NCBI GenBank assembly: GCA_022826805.1
Contig: JAJDUH010000064.1
Coordinates: 1-64,000, forward strand
Length of the DNA: 64,000 nt
Direction of reading: 5' to 3'
Source: Candidatus Poribacteria bacterium
GTDB lineage: Bacteria > Poribacteria > WGA-4E > WGA-3G
Shown: positions 1 to 6,050 of the stretch, one piece after another
Position numbering within the stretch: the first letter of the stretch is position 1
Layout of the letters: each line of letters begins with the position of its first letter
Made by a program: the position numbers and the translations under genes
Notes under the pieces: generated by a model
What the model was told of the DNA's origin: nothing
What the model saw: only the letters and a program-made list of their open reading frames with translations
Databases searched by the model: none

Positions 1-62
1 GCCTCAAGAACAACTCGGCCTTTAAACTCGGGGGTGAAGGTTCTTCGTTTTCGTTTCGCCAT
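1..62 (-). CDS. IS3 transposase OrfA, N-terminal fragment (partial)
   Basis: Twenty codons from an ATG at 62, beginning M-A-K-R-K-R-R-T-F-T-P-E-F-K and continuing off the window. This is the N-terminal start of the helix-turn-helix OrfA of IS3-family elements and almost matches the OrfA at 2788-3078. A good ribosome binding site (GAGG-type) precedes it. Whether the whole element is intact cannot be seen. Confidence 0.75.
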   Translation of the reverse strand, partial: MAKRKRRTFTPEFKGRVVLE

Positions 63-140
63 CGGGGTCTCCTTTCAAGTCGTAGATATTATACCACAAT
101 CTTGGTTTAGGGAGTGGCCCGAATTTAGGGGGGCAGTACA
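1..140 (-). mobile_element. IS3-family element, 5' end only (cut by window edge)
   Basis: The outer end of an IS is visible, with the rest lying left of the window. The terminal TGTACTG sequence (minus strand) ends at base 140, followed inward by GGCCACTCCCTAAACC and then the orfA start. This layout matches the elements at 980-2217 and 2710-3953. Its coding start is closest to the 2710-3953 copy. The base composition between TGTACTGCC and the CACTCCC block differs from the other two copies, so it is a third variant. It cuts off the C-terminal coding end of the split metallopeptidase-like gene to its right. Confidence 0.8.
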
Positions 141-979
141 AACATCTGACAAATCCACATAACCATTACCATCTATATCAGCATCTATGTTACGGGTTAT
201 TACCATGACTGAACCTGTCACATGAATACCCATAATATCTGCCATTTCTTTCACGTATTGTTATCTTCTAAATCCACCTTATTGTACCATATTTTCATAT
301 AGGTAGACATTTTTTCATGCGAATCTGGCATTTGTCTAATAGCGTTCCAGGCTTCAGGATGTTCTTCAAAAATATTTAGAAATTTGTAAGAGAGTTGTGA
401 AACTCTGCTATAATCGAATGCGCTGGTATCTTCACGCAAAATATCTTCCCACCGTGAAATCCATTGTTTAGCAGTGCCAGAATATTGTGTGCCAGGGGCA
501 TCTAATAAGCCTTGTGCATAATCTGCAAGTGCATGCCTATAATCTATCCAGTTTTGATAAGGCGCACGATAAGCCCAAGTTTTTGACATCTGCCTAATTA
601 CCCACACATTCGCTAACTCACAAAGACTTTCGAAAAACCAACTATTAGGATTATCAGGGGACACCACATCAAAATTATGTAGAATATGACAAAACTCATG
701 ACCAAACTGATACGCAAATTGAGACCAAAATCTATCCTTTGCTGACAATCCTATTTTATATTCATCAGGTTCACCATTGAATGACCACCTGTAAAAAGCT
801 CTAGGCCCCTGAGATCTGTAAATAATAGTTAAATTTCCATTGATTTTATATTCATCTCTAAGTTTTTCATTGAAATGCAAAGCAACATTCTCACATAATC
901 TTTGTATATTAGAAACACGAGCATTTCCCCAACCTTCATTAGGTTCTACTGTTATTTCCAAATCCGCAAAAATAGTAGT
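141..979 (-). pseudogene. Secreted zinc-metallopeptidase-like protein, mature part (3' piece of split gene)
   Basis: This is the larger piece of a gene cut by the IS at 980-2217. Joined to the 5' piece at 2218-2271 it reads in frame as a signal peptide followed by D-L-E-I-T-V-E-P. The body (stop at 251) contains G-H-E-F-C-H-I-L-H, an HExxH zinc-binding motif, and about 25 residues later F-F-E-S-L-C-E-L-A-N, which could supply the third ligand. A secreted zincin-type peptidase is therefore likely, but no family is recognised. The frame stops at 253-251 after L-E-D-N-N-T. One base to the side, the downstream DNA (about 141-262) still encodes Y-V-K-E-M-A-D and then D-A-D-I-D-G-N-G-Y-V-D-L-S-D-V, an EF-hand/dockerin-like calcium loop. 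That points to a one-base loss in an A-run near 260. The coding is then cut at 140 by another IS. The gene is thus broken three ways. No ATG remains in this piece, only a TTG. Confidence 0.75.
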
Positions 980-1018
980 TGAAGTGCCAACGTTTATTTA
1001 GACCACTTTTTCGCAAAG

Positions 1019-1822
1019 TTAAGATAAGGTTTTTCGTTGAAATTCCATAGGCGTCAAATACCCTAACGCCGCATGTGGGCGTTTCTGATTATAGACGCTT
1101 GTGATAAAATGTCCGATGCGATCTCTCGCCTCGGTGATGCTTTGATAGTCATTGAGGTGGACTTCTTCCTCCTTGAGCGTGCGGATGAGTCTTTCGGCAT
1201 ATCCGTTCTCCCAAGGGCGGCCCCTATGTGCTAATGAAATCTCAATCCCATGACGGGTGAGGGTGGAAATATAAGCACTTGAAAGATACTGCACGCCTTG
1301 ATCAGAATGGTGGATCTCCGGGACGCTTTGGGACAACGCTTCTTCGAGCGGTTTCAAGGTCAGAGATTGCGTCAAATGCTGACTGAGTTTCCACCCTTTT
1401 ATCATGCGACTGAAGACATCCATGAGCACAGCGACATAAACGAAACGTCCTTTGACTCGGACGTAGGTGACATCGCCAACCCAGACTTGATCTTGATGAG
1501 AGACTTCAAGAGTTTCGAGTAGGTTGGTCCAGGGTTTATCCCCCTGGAGCGATTTTGTTGTTTGACCCGCATGTTTGACGGAGACCAAGAGATTCATTTC
1601 TTTCATCAACCGAGCAACGCGTCGGGTCCCAACGGTGTATCCCTGACGCAGGAGTAGCTGTCTGATACGCCTATATCCGTATCTCGGATACCGTCCAGCA
1701 AGCTTCTCTATTTCAGCGCACAGGACGGCTTCGGACGGATACTCTTTGGATTGATAATAGAAACTGCTCCGGTTGACACCGAGGATGCCACAAATATCTC
1801 GCACGGAATACTCCTGTTGCAA
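1019..1822 (-). CDS. IS3-family transposase OrfB (DDE integrase core)
   Basis: Catalytic half of the transposase, 267 residues counted from a TTG at 1822. The frame stays open upstream and joins orfA after a -1 slip, so the active product is probably an OrfAB fusion. It begins with an HTH_21-type region (Y-R-R-I-R-Q-L-L). The rve integrase core follows, with the catalytic Asp in V-W-V-G-D-V-T-Y, the second Asp in H-H-S-D-Q-G-V-Q-Y and the Glu in W-E-N-G-Y-A-E-R. The C-terminal N-x-x-R-P-H-A-A-L-G-Y-L-T-P-M motif is typical of IS3 transposases. All three DDE residues are present, so it may be functional. It is clearly diverged from the OrfB at 3075-3914, so these are two related elements rather than a recent duplication. 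Confidence 0.92.
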   Translation of the reverse strand: MQQEYSVRDICGILGVNRSSFYYQSKEYPSEAVLCAEIEKLAGRYPRYGYRRIRQLLLRQGYTVGTRRVARLMKEMNLLVSVKHAGQTTKSLQGDKPWTNLLETLEVSHQDQVWVGDVTYVRVKGRFVYVAVLMDVFSRMIKGWKLSQHLTQSLTLKPLEEALSQSVPEIHHSDQGVQYLSSAYISTLTRHGIEISLAHRGRPWENGYAERLIRTLKEEEVHLNDYQSITEARDRIGHFITSVYNQKRPHAALGYLTPMEFQRKTLS

Positions 1823-1854
1823 TGCCGAAATGAAGCATCGCTTTTCAGATAACG

Positions 1855-2139
1855 TTAGTCCAACTCCGTCAATAGTTTTTTTTGGATGTCTAAGGCGACA
1901 GCCATTCTCCCAACGAGCTGCTCAAGGTGGGCGATACGCTTCTCGGCATCGCTGGACTGCTTATCCGTAGACTCAAACAGCATGGGCGCATTTTCAAGCA
2001 ACTGTCTTTTCCACTGTGAGAGTTGATTTTCGTTGAGATTATGTCGCCGACAGACTTCTGCTTGGGAAGTCGCACCGCTGAGGACTTCGAGAACAACTTC
2101 TGCTTTAAACTCAGGCGTGAATCTTCTGCGTTTCGCCAT
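1855..2139 (-). CDS. IS3-family transposase OrfA (HTH_Tnp_1)
   Basis: 94-residue DNA-binding subunit. The N-terminus R-R-R-F-T-P-E-F-K-A-E-V-V-L-E-V and the recognition segment C-R-R-H-N-L-N-E-N-Q-L-S-Q-W-K are typical of IS3 OrfA. A C-terminal leucine-zipper-like helix (I-A-H-L-E-Q-L-V-G-R-M) probably mediates dimerisation. Near the end a run of eight A residues (minus strand, 1883-1876) followed by C forms a slippery site. A -1 shift there leads without a stop into the orfB frame. A GGAG-type ribosome site lies upstream of the ATG at 2139. Confidence 0.9.
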   Translation of the reverse strand: MAKRRRFTPEFKAEVVLEVLSGATSQAEVCRRHNLNENQLSQWKRQLLENAPMLFESTDKQSSDAEKRIAHLEQLVGRMAVALDIQKKLLTELD

Positions 2140-2217
2140 CGGATACTCCTTTCAGTGAGATTGTATTATATCACAATCTTCCTTTAGGGAGTGGTCTAAA
2201 AAACCGTAGGCAGTACA

Positions 2218-2271
2218 AGTAGTCGTTGTGAATAATAAACACCACACAGAAAGAGTGATTTTAGCCTTCAT
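2218..2271 (-). pseudogene. Signal-peptide-coding 5' piece of the split metallopeptidase-like gene
   Basis: Starts at ATG 2271 after the ribosome site GAGGAG (minus strand). It encodes M-K-A-K-I-T-L-S-V-W-C-L-L-F-T-T-T, then the IS begins at 2217. Removing the IS and one copy of the AGT duplication gives an in-frame continuation (T-T-I-F-A then D-L-E-I-T-V), a normal signal peptide with an A-x-A-like cleavage region. This confirms that the two pieces were one gene. Confidence 0.8.
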
Positions 2272-2302
2272 TTGTATACTCCTCGCGGTAATGAAAAATC
2301 AT

Positions 2303-2331
2303 TTGACAATTCATTAAAAATCGTGTATACT
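2303..2331 (+). promoter_or_regulatory. Strong sigma-70-type promoter
   Basis: TTGACA at 2303-2308, a 17-base spacer and TATACT at 2326-2331. Both boxes match consensus closely at ideal spacing. The expected transcription start is near 2338-2341, at the foot of the hairpin 2341-2373. No recognisable gene follows on this strand before the IS at 2710. The promoter points away from the split peptidase gene. Confidence 0.55.
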
Positions 2332-2340
2332 TAAAATGGA

Positions 2341-2450
2341 ATGTTGTAGAGGGCAAAAAGCCCCCTACAACATGAAAATAGTCGATATGGCTATACGAGC
2401 CATATTGAGAATTTGCCTTAGGAGGTATAGATGGCACTCTGTGCCTCCCT
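2341..2450 (+). ncRNA. Stacked hairpins downstream of promoter: possible small RNA or IS200/IS605 end structure
   Basis: Three stem-loops follow in series. The first pairs 2341-2354 with 2360-2373 (14 bp, one mismatch, loop AAAAA). The second pairs 2385-2392 with 2398-2405 (8 bp, perfect). The third is GGCAC 2433-2437 with GTGCC 2441-2445, with alternative GGAGG/CCTCC pairing at 2421-2425 and 2444-2448. The strip lies between the promoter at 2303-2331 and the tail of an IS200/IS605 tnpA remnant on the other strand. It may be the folded right end of that element or a short transcript of its own. A 24-codon frame from ATG 2431 exists, but nothing supports it as a gene. Confidence 0.35.
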
Positions 2451-2493
2451 CTTCTCTTTATTAAGCATACACGATTTGCAATCGCATGTCAAA

Positions 2494-2709
2494 CTAAATA
2501 TTTAGAAACAACTGACTTTCAACTTTATATTCCTTATATTTTTGACCTTCCACATATTCTTTGAGAGCCTCCAAAGTCACGCCACCAGTTGACGCTACAA
2601 ATTTAGAACTCGTCCACAATGCCCTTATCCTTAGCAATCCAAAGAATTCCCGCCTTAATATCATAGAAGAATAGCCTTTGATTTTGCCAACTATCTCTGT
2701 CACAGAATA
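2494..2709 (-). pseudogene. tnpA: IS200/IS605-family TnpA (Y1 transposase), C-terminal remnant
   Basis: About 70 residues remain. The end L-W-T-S-S-K-F-V-A-S-T-G-G-V-T-L-E-A-L-K-E-Y-V-E-G-Q is characteristic of the single-strand Y1 transposases. The Y-V-E-G-Q motif holds the Tyr that attacks DNA and the Gln four residues later. The N-terminal two thirds, including the HUH histidines, are missing because the IS3 element at 2710 begins inside the gene. No other half is visible beyond 3953. The middle of the remnant (R-E-F-F-G-L-L-R-I-R) also reads poorly for the family, so small frame damage is possible. Confidence 0.7.
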
Positions 2710-2787
2710 TGTACTGCCATCGGTTTTTTAGACCACTCCCTAAACCAAGATTGTGATAAAATACAATCTACTTGAAAGGAGCATCCG

Positions 2788-3078
2788 ATGGCGAAACGAA
2801 AACGAAGAACCTTCACCCCCGAGTTTAAAGCGGAGGTTGTTCTGGAGGCACTCCGCGGTGAAACTTCGCAAGCGGAATTGTGTCGCCGACACAACCTCAA
2901 CGAAGACCAGCTTTCCAAGTGGAAACAGCAAGCCGTTGAAAATATAGCCACTGGGTTTACCTCAACGGATAAACACGCAAACGAAGCCACCGAGCGGATC
3001 GCCCAACTCGAACAGCTCGTTGGACGGTTGACGCTGGCGTTGGAAATCGAAAAAAAAGCATCAACCTTGTTGAGTTGA
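2788..3078 (+). CDS. IS3-family transposase OrfA
   Basis: 96 residues. The helix-turn-helix region covers roughly residues 8-50 (T-F-T-P-E-F-K-A-E-V-V-L-E-A and C-R-R-H-N-L-N-E-D-Q-L-S-K-W-K), followed by a C-terminal zipper-like helix (I-A-Q-L-E-Q-L-V-G-R-L). AAAGGAG lies ahead of the ATG. The stop overlaps the orfB start region, and the A8G run at 3050-3057 lets ribosomes slip back one base to make OrfAB. The first 14 residues match the partial OrfA at the window's left edge. Confidence 0.92.
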   Translation: MAKRKRRTFTPEFKAEVVLEALRGETSQAELCRRHNLNEDQLSKWKQQAVENIATGFTSTDKHANEATERIAQLEQLVGRLTLALEIEKKASTLLS

Positions 3079-3914
3079 CCCCGTCTCAGCAACGATACAT
3101 CGTTGAGACGTTGCGGACGGATTTCTCAGTGCGAGAGATTTGTGAGACGCTGGGTATCAACAAAAGCACGCTCTATTATCAAGCGAAAAATGACCCGTCT
3201 GAAGACGTCCTGCGAGAGGAGATAGAGCGGTTAGCGGCGCGGTATCCAACGTATGGGTATCGGCGTATCACGAAGGTGCTACTGCGTCTGGGATACCCCG
3301 TTGGGTATCGGCGCGTTGCCCGCTTGATGAAAGCGGCGAACCTCTCGGTGTCCGTCAAACATATCAGTCAAACGACGACCTCCAATGCGGGTATGCACCC
3401 GTGGGTGAATCGCCTCAAAGACGTTAAGATTTCTCGATGCGATCAGGTCTGGGTCGGCGATATTACCTACGTTCGACTCAAGGCGCACTTCGTTTATGTG
3501 AATCTGCTCATGGATGTCTTCACTCGCAGCATCAGAGGGTGGCAGGTGAGTCAACACCTCACCCAACCGCTGACCTTGAGATCGTTAGAGCAAGCGTTAG
3601 ACCGAAGCGTCCCGGAGATTCATCATTCGGATCAAGGCGTTCAATATCTTTCAAATACCTACATCTCAACGCTCAAGCATCATGGCATTGAGATTTCGGT
3701 GGCCCGTCGCGGGCATCCTTGGGAGAACGGATATGCTGAAAGACTTATCCGCACCCTCAAGGAGGAAGAAGTCCACCTCAATGACTATGACGACATTCAC
3801 GAAGCGAGAGATCGCATCGGTCATTTTATTCAACACGTCTATCATCAGAAACGCCCGCATTCGGCGTTAGGGTACTTGACACCTATGGAATTCGAGCAAC
3901 AAAACTTGGATTAA
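3075..3914 (+). CDS. IS3-family transposase OrfB (DDE integrase core)
   Basis: 279 residues from a TTG that overlaps the orfA stop. In practice it is probably made as an OrfAB fusion. An HTH_21-like segment (Y-G-Y-R-R-I-T-K-V-L-L-R-L-G) is followed by the rve domain with all catalytic residues: Asp in V-W-V-G-D-I-T-Y, Asp in H-H-S-D-Q-G-V-Q-Y, and Glu in W-E-N-G-Y-A-E-R. The K-R-P-H-S-A-L-G-Y-L-T-P-M-E-F tail is normal for IS3. The gene is intact and full length. It diverges from the OrfB at 1019-1822 throughout, although the element ends are very alike. Confidence 0.93.
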   Translation: MTPSQQRYIVETLRTDFSVREICETLGINKSTLYYQAKNDPSEDVLREEIERLAARYPTYGYRRITKVLLRLGYPVGYRRVARLMKAANLSVSVKHISQTTTSNAGMHPWVNRLKDVKISRCDQVWVGDITYVRLKAHFVYVNLLMDVFTRSIRGWQVSQHLTQPLTLRSLEQALDRSVPEIHHSDQGVQYLSNTYISTLKHHGIEISVARRGHPWENGYAERLIRTLKEEEVHLNDYDDIHEARDRIGHFIQHVYHQKRPHSALGYLTPMEFEQQNLD

Positions 3915-3953
3915 ATTTGCGAAAAAGTGGTCTAAATAAACGTTGGCACTTCA

Positions 3954-4110
3954 TTTTGATGTAAAATTACTTGTGCAAAGAATGGCAAAGCAAGAATGGT
4001 ATTATCGCAATCGAAGCGAACTTACAGCTGAGCAACACTATATTCTTGAGCTTGAAAAGGCAGGCAAGTTACGAAAAGTTGCAAAAGGCATGTGGGAATA
4101 TACTAAGTAA
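3954..4110 (+). pseudogene. 3' fragment of an unrecognised gene, cut by the IS at 2710-3953
   Basis: An open frame enters from the IS junction and runs about 51 codons to TAA 4108-4110. It ends K-L-R-K-V-A-K-G-M-W-E-Y-T-K. The segment is helical and charged (S-E-L-T-A-E-Q-H-Y-I-L-E-L-E-K-A). I do not recognise the family. Its upstream part is not found left of the IS, where a tnpA remnant lies instead. A well-formed hairpin follows the stop at once, as expected at the end of a real gene. Confidence 0.45.
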
Positions 4111-4119
4111 TATCCACAA

Positions 4120-4162
4120 AAGAAAGGCTTGAGGATGTTTTTTGCCATTCCAAGCCTTTCTT
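4120..4162 (+). terminator. Rho-independent-like terminator after the cut gene fragment
   Basis: AAGAAAGGCTTG (4120-4131) pairs perfectly with CAAGCCTTTCTT (4151-4162) across a 19-base loop that contains a T6 run. It starts 10 bases after the stop of the 3954-4110 fragment. It could serve transcripts from either side. Confidence 0.55.
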
Positions 4163-4186
4163 GTTTAAAGTAGTGATTAGCATTTT

Positions 4187-4744
4187 CTACATCTCCAGCC
4201 TAAAGGCTGGAGTTTTAAAAATGAAGATTTTGATAATCCTTGGTGCCTTCTTCAGGTGCCCTCCTGTGGATGCATCCCACAAGTCGAATCCAATGGCAAG
4301 TGTTTGACCATCCGGACTGAAGGTAATCCTACCGGACGTACTTTTATTAAGTGTTTGCTTGTGAACCCCTGTGGCAAGATCCCATAAGTGAGTTCCATGC
4401 CCACTACCGGCAAGCGTCTTACCATCAGGACTAAAGGCGAATGTGTCAACACTAAAGTTGAGTTGGTCAACCTGCCTGTTATCCACTGTGAACAGAGCGC
4501 CCTCTTGGTAGGTGTCTGCATCATATATCCAGACACCAGTTCTCCAGCCGATAGCAAACTGAGTGCCATCAGGCAAGAAGGCTATGGTTCCAATGGCACG
4601 ACCTTTACCGAAACGCGCAATGGCACCCTCGGGTAACTCCCACCTTGTGGGATTCTGGGCAAAGGTGTTTGGTAGATAAAAAGTTGAAACGAGAAATAGG
4701 ATCAAAAAAATGGACAAGTTTTTGTTTTCCATTTTGTTTTCCAA
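4187..4744 (-). pseudogene. Secreted WD40-repeat protein, truncated
   Basis: 185 residues. The signal peptide (N-L-S-I-F-L-I-L-F-L-V-S-T-F-Y-L-P ending T-F-A-Q) is followed by WD40-type blades: G-R-A-I-G-T-I-A-F-L-P-D-G-T-Q-F-A-I-G, F-A-F-S-P-D-G-K-T-L-A-G-S-G and I-T-F-S-P-D-G-Q-T-L-A-I-G with L-W-D. Three blades cannot close a propeller. The sequence leaves the WD40 pattern after G-G-H-L-K-K-A and ends in unrelated codons next to the palindrome at 4193-4212, so a C-terminal loss is likely. The start is a TTG or, 12 bases in, an ATG. These are two copies of a 12-bp direct repeat (GGAAAACAAA), with AAGGAG upstream favouring the TTG. Confidence 0.65.
4193..4212. repeat. Perfect palindrome resembling an IS200/IS605-type end hairpin
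   Basis: CTCCAGCCT (4193-4201) pairs with AGGCTGGAG (4204-4212), loop AA, and TTTTAAAA follows. It sits exactly where the WD40 gene loses its pattern. Such hairpins occur near the right ends of IS200/IS605 elements, and also as terminators. No tnpA or tnpB is attached here, so an element scar is an inference. Confidence 0.4.
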
Positions 4745-4777
4745 TTGTGTGTCAGTCTCCTTTTCAGTATGGACAGC

Positions 4778-4824
4778 CTGCCAACTGTCGTTACACCTAT
4801 CTTGATAACTCCATCAGTTGGCAG
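4778..4824. terminator. Inverted repeat at the end of the T5orf172 gene
   Basis: CTGCCAACTG (4778-4787) and CAGTTGGCAG (4815-4824) are perfect reverse complements separated by 27 bases. The right arm encodes the last residues and stop of the 4814-5545 gene on the minus strand. It may act as a transcription end, though the loop is long. Confidence 0.35.
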
Positions 4825-5545
4825 CTGGTTTTTTATCTACTATCAAGCAATAAATCTCAATCACTTCGTTTGGACTCGTGAGAAACCATTCCTTTCCTTG
4901 TCCGTGCTTTAGGTGGACACCACGTAACGTCAGGATTCCATGGATTGTTCTTTCCAATACCTTGGGTTTAGCTGTTCTAAGAAGGAGTGCTATTATGGGT
5001 ATATCTGAACCTTCATCTATCTGCTCTCGAATTCTTTTTTCAGGATCTCTCTCAGTCCGGCCAATCTTACATGGCCAAACCTCATTTCCTCGATCTTGTG
5101 CTTCGACTTTTTCTTTATCAAAATAATAGAGGTAAACACAACCTTCTCCCTTTCCGAAAATCTGTTGGCATGCTGGAGGAATCCACCATTTCTCTTCGGA
5201 AATCCGTTTGCGTTGTTTATCGCGAAGAAAATCTAATAATTCAAACTTTTCCCATTCGTCTTTGGAAATCTGTTGTGCCTTTCCATCGTCACTAAGCTGC
5301 CTGAGTACTTTTTTGGTGATTCGCCTAACTTCATCTATATCTATTGTCCGCCCTTTTCCCCCGAGAATCTGATGAATTCCATCTATGTACATTGCTAGCC
5401 TGAATGGTTCTACTATGTAGAATCCATTGGAATTATCCTCCCATAAGGAGTCCTTAACCGCTTTAGCAATACGCTCCAATTTTGTCTTCTCAATATTGTA
5501 AGGGAAATCAGAGTATAGAGAATGTAAGTGGCTGATAATGTTCAT
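4814..5545 (-). CDS. T5orf172 / GIY-YIG-superfamily nuclease-domain protein
   Basis: 243 residues. The N-terminal about 130 residues are helical and unrecognised. The C-terminal half fits the T5orf172 (MUG113-like) branch of the GIY-YIG fold: G-C-V-Y-L-Y-Y-F-D as the first strand, C-K-I-G-R-T-E-R-D-P-E-K-R-I as the second motif with its Arg, L-E-R-T-I-H-G-I-L for the helix Glu, and K-E-W-F at the end. Such domains are found in phage proteins, restriction-like systems and stand-alone genes. It lies in the mobile-element zone and has no obvious operon partner. Cytoplasmic and probably DNA-acting, but the target is unknown. Confidence 0.7.
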   Translation of the reverse strand: MNIISHLHSLYSDFPYNIEKTKLERIAKAVKDSLWEDNSNGFYIVEPFRLAMYIDGIHQILGGKGRTIDIDEVRRITKKVLRQLSDDGKAQQISKDEWEKFELLDFLRDKQRKRISEEKWWIPPACQQIFGKGEGCVYLYYFDKEKVEAQDRGNEVWPCKIGRTERDPEKRIREQIDEGSDIPIIALLLRTAKPKVLERTIHGILTLRGVHLKHGQGKEWFLTSPNEVIEIYCLIVDKKPAAN

Positions 5546-5830
5546 AGCACTCTCAACTGTCAGAGGTTTATTGACGCCTGGATAATTTATAGGTACATTC
5601 TCCTCTTATCAATTTTCACGCCCAGAACCCCGTGCTCCTCCGCAAGTCGTAGAGCGTGTAACGTTTTTGACATTAGGTCCCCAAGTCAATAGTCAGAAAA
5701 GATAGATATTGCTTTCAACCAAGATACTCCTATAATCCTGAAAATCCTCTAATCTTGAAAATCTTGGTTCAGACAGTTAACGACGCACATCCCCCTATTA
5801 AATTCTTAATATTCATTTATGGAGGATTTT
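5546..5830. other. Gene-free stretch
   Basis: Holds the upstream region of the T5orf172 gene. The only pattern is a short imperfect direct repeat (AATCCTGAAAATCCT / AATCTTGAAAATCTT, about 5735-5766). I see no gene, RNA or clear promoter. Confidence 0.5.
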
Positions 5831-5956
5831 ATACCATTTCTAAAAGATTATATTGCATTGACAGATCGCTTCAAAGACCCCACAAGACTGCACAGGCTAA
5901 CAGCCTATGCTACAAAAGAGTTCGTTTATTGAAGCATTTCCAATAGGAAATGGTAT
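5831..5956. repeat. 126-bp element bounded by 10-bp inverted repeats, carrying hairpin plus GCTACAAAAGAG tag
   Basis: ATACCATTTC (5831-5840) and GAAATGGTAT (5947-5956) are perfect inverted ends. Inside, AGGCT (5894-5898) pairs with AGCCT (5902-5906) over loop AAC, followed by GCTACAAAAGAG (5909-5920). The same hairpin-plus-tag recurs at 37980-38006, and variants occur at 27667-27700 and 33648-33677. It resembles a short non-autonomous palindromic repeat. No coding sequence is present. Confidence 0.5.
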
Positions 5957-5981
5957 TAGAATTAATTAGAGCCTGCGAACC

Positions 5982-6003
5982 GGCGAGGTTGGGAAACCTC
6001 GCC
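5982..6003 (-). terminator. Hairpin downstream of the sulfurtransferase gene
   Basis: GGCGAGGTT (5982-5990) pairs with AACCTCGCC (5995-6003), loop GGGA. It lies 48 bases beyond the proposed stop at 6051 and is the likely end of that transcript, though it has no clean T-run. A related GGCGAGGTT hairpin follows the LamG gene ending at 12236. Confidence 0.5.
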
Positions 6004-6050
6004 AGCGGTGAGCGTTCATAGTGCCCAGACACGCTTTTTTTAAGGACTTG

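Larger units (their letters stand above)
980..2217 (-). mobile_element. IS3-family insertion sequence, complete (1238 bp)
   Basis: Both ends are visible. The left end (minus-strand sense) starts TGTACTGCC at 2217 and the right end starts TGAAGTGCC at 980. The two 28-bp termini match at 23 positions and share TTTAGACCACT. Inside are orfA (1855-2139) and orfB (1019 to about 1860) with an A8 run (1876-1883) for -1 frameshifting. AGTAGT flanks both ends (974-979 and 2218-2223), consistent with a 3-bp target duplication AGT inside a repeated triplet or a longer duplication. The element sits within the signal-peptide codons of the split peptidase gene and reads in the same direction as it. Confidence 0.9.
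2710..3953 (+). mobile_element. IS3-family insertion sequence, complete (1244 bp), mismatched flanks
   Basis: The left end TGTACTGCC starts at 2710 and the right end GGCACTTCA finishes at 3953. The termini share the TTTTTTAGACCACT/AGTGGTCTAAATAAA blocks with the 980-2217 element. orfA and orfB are intact with an A8G slippery run at 3050-3057. The three bases outside the left end are ATA and outside the right end TTT, so no target duplication is seen. The left neighbour is a cut tnpA and the right neighbour a cut unrelated reading frame. The flanks therefore probably come from recombination between IS copies or a neighbouring deletion, not from a simple insertion. Confidence 0.88.

Noticed and set aside
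2431..2505. 24-codon frame starting ATG 2431 inside the hairpin region
   Set aside because: AGGAGG precedes it by a few bases, but the peptide has no recognisable features and the bases are already taken up by the stem structures.
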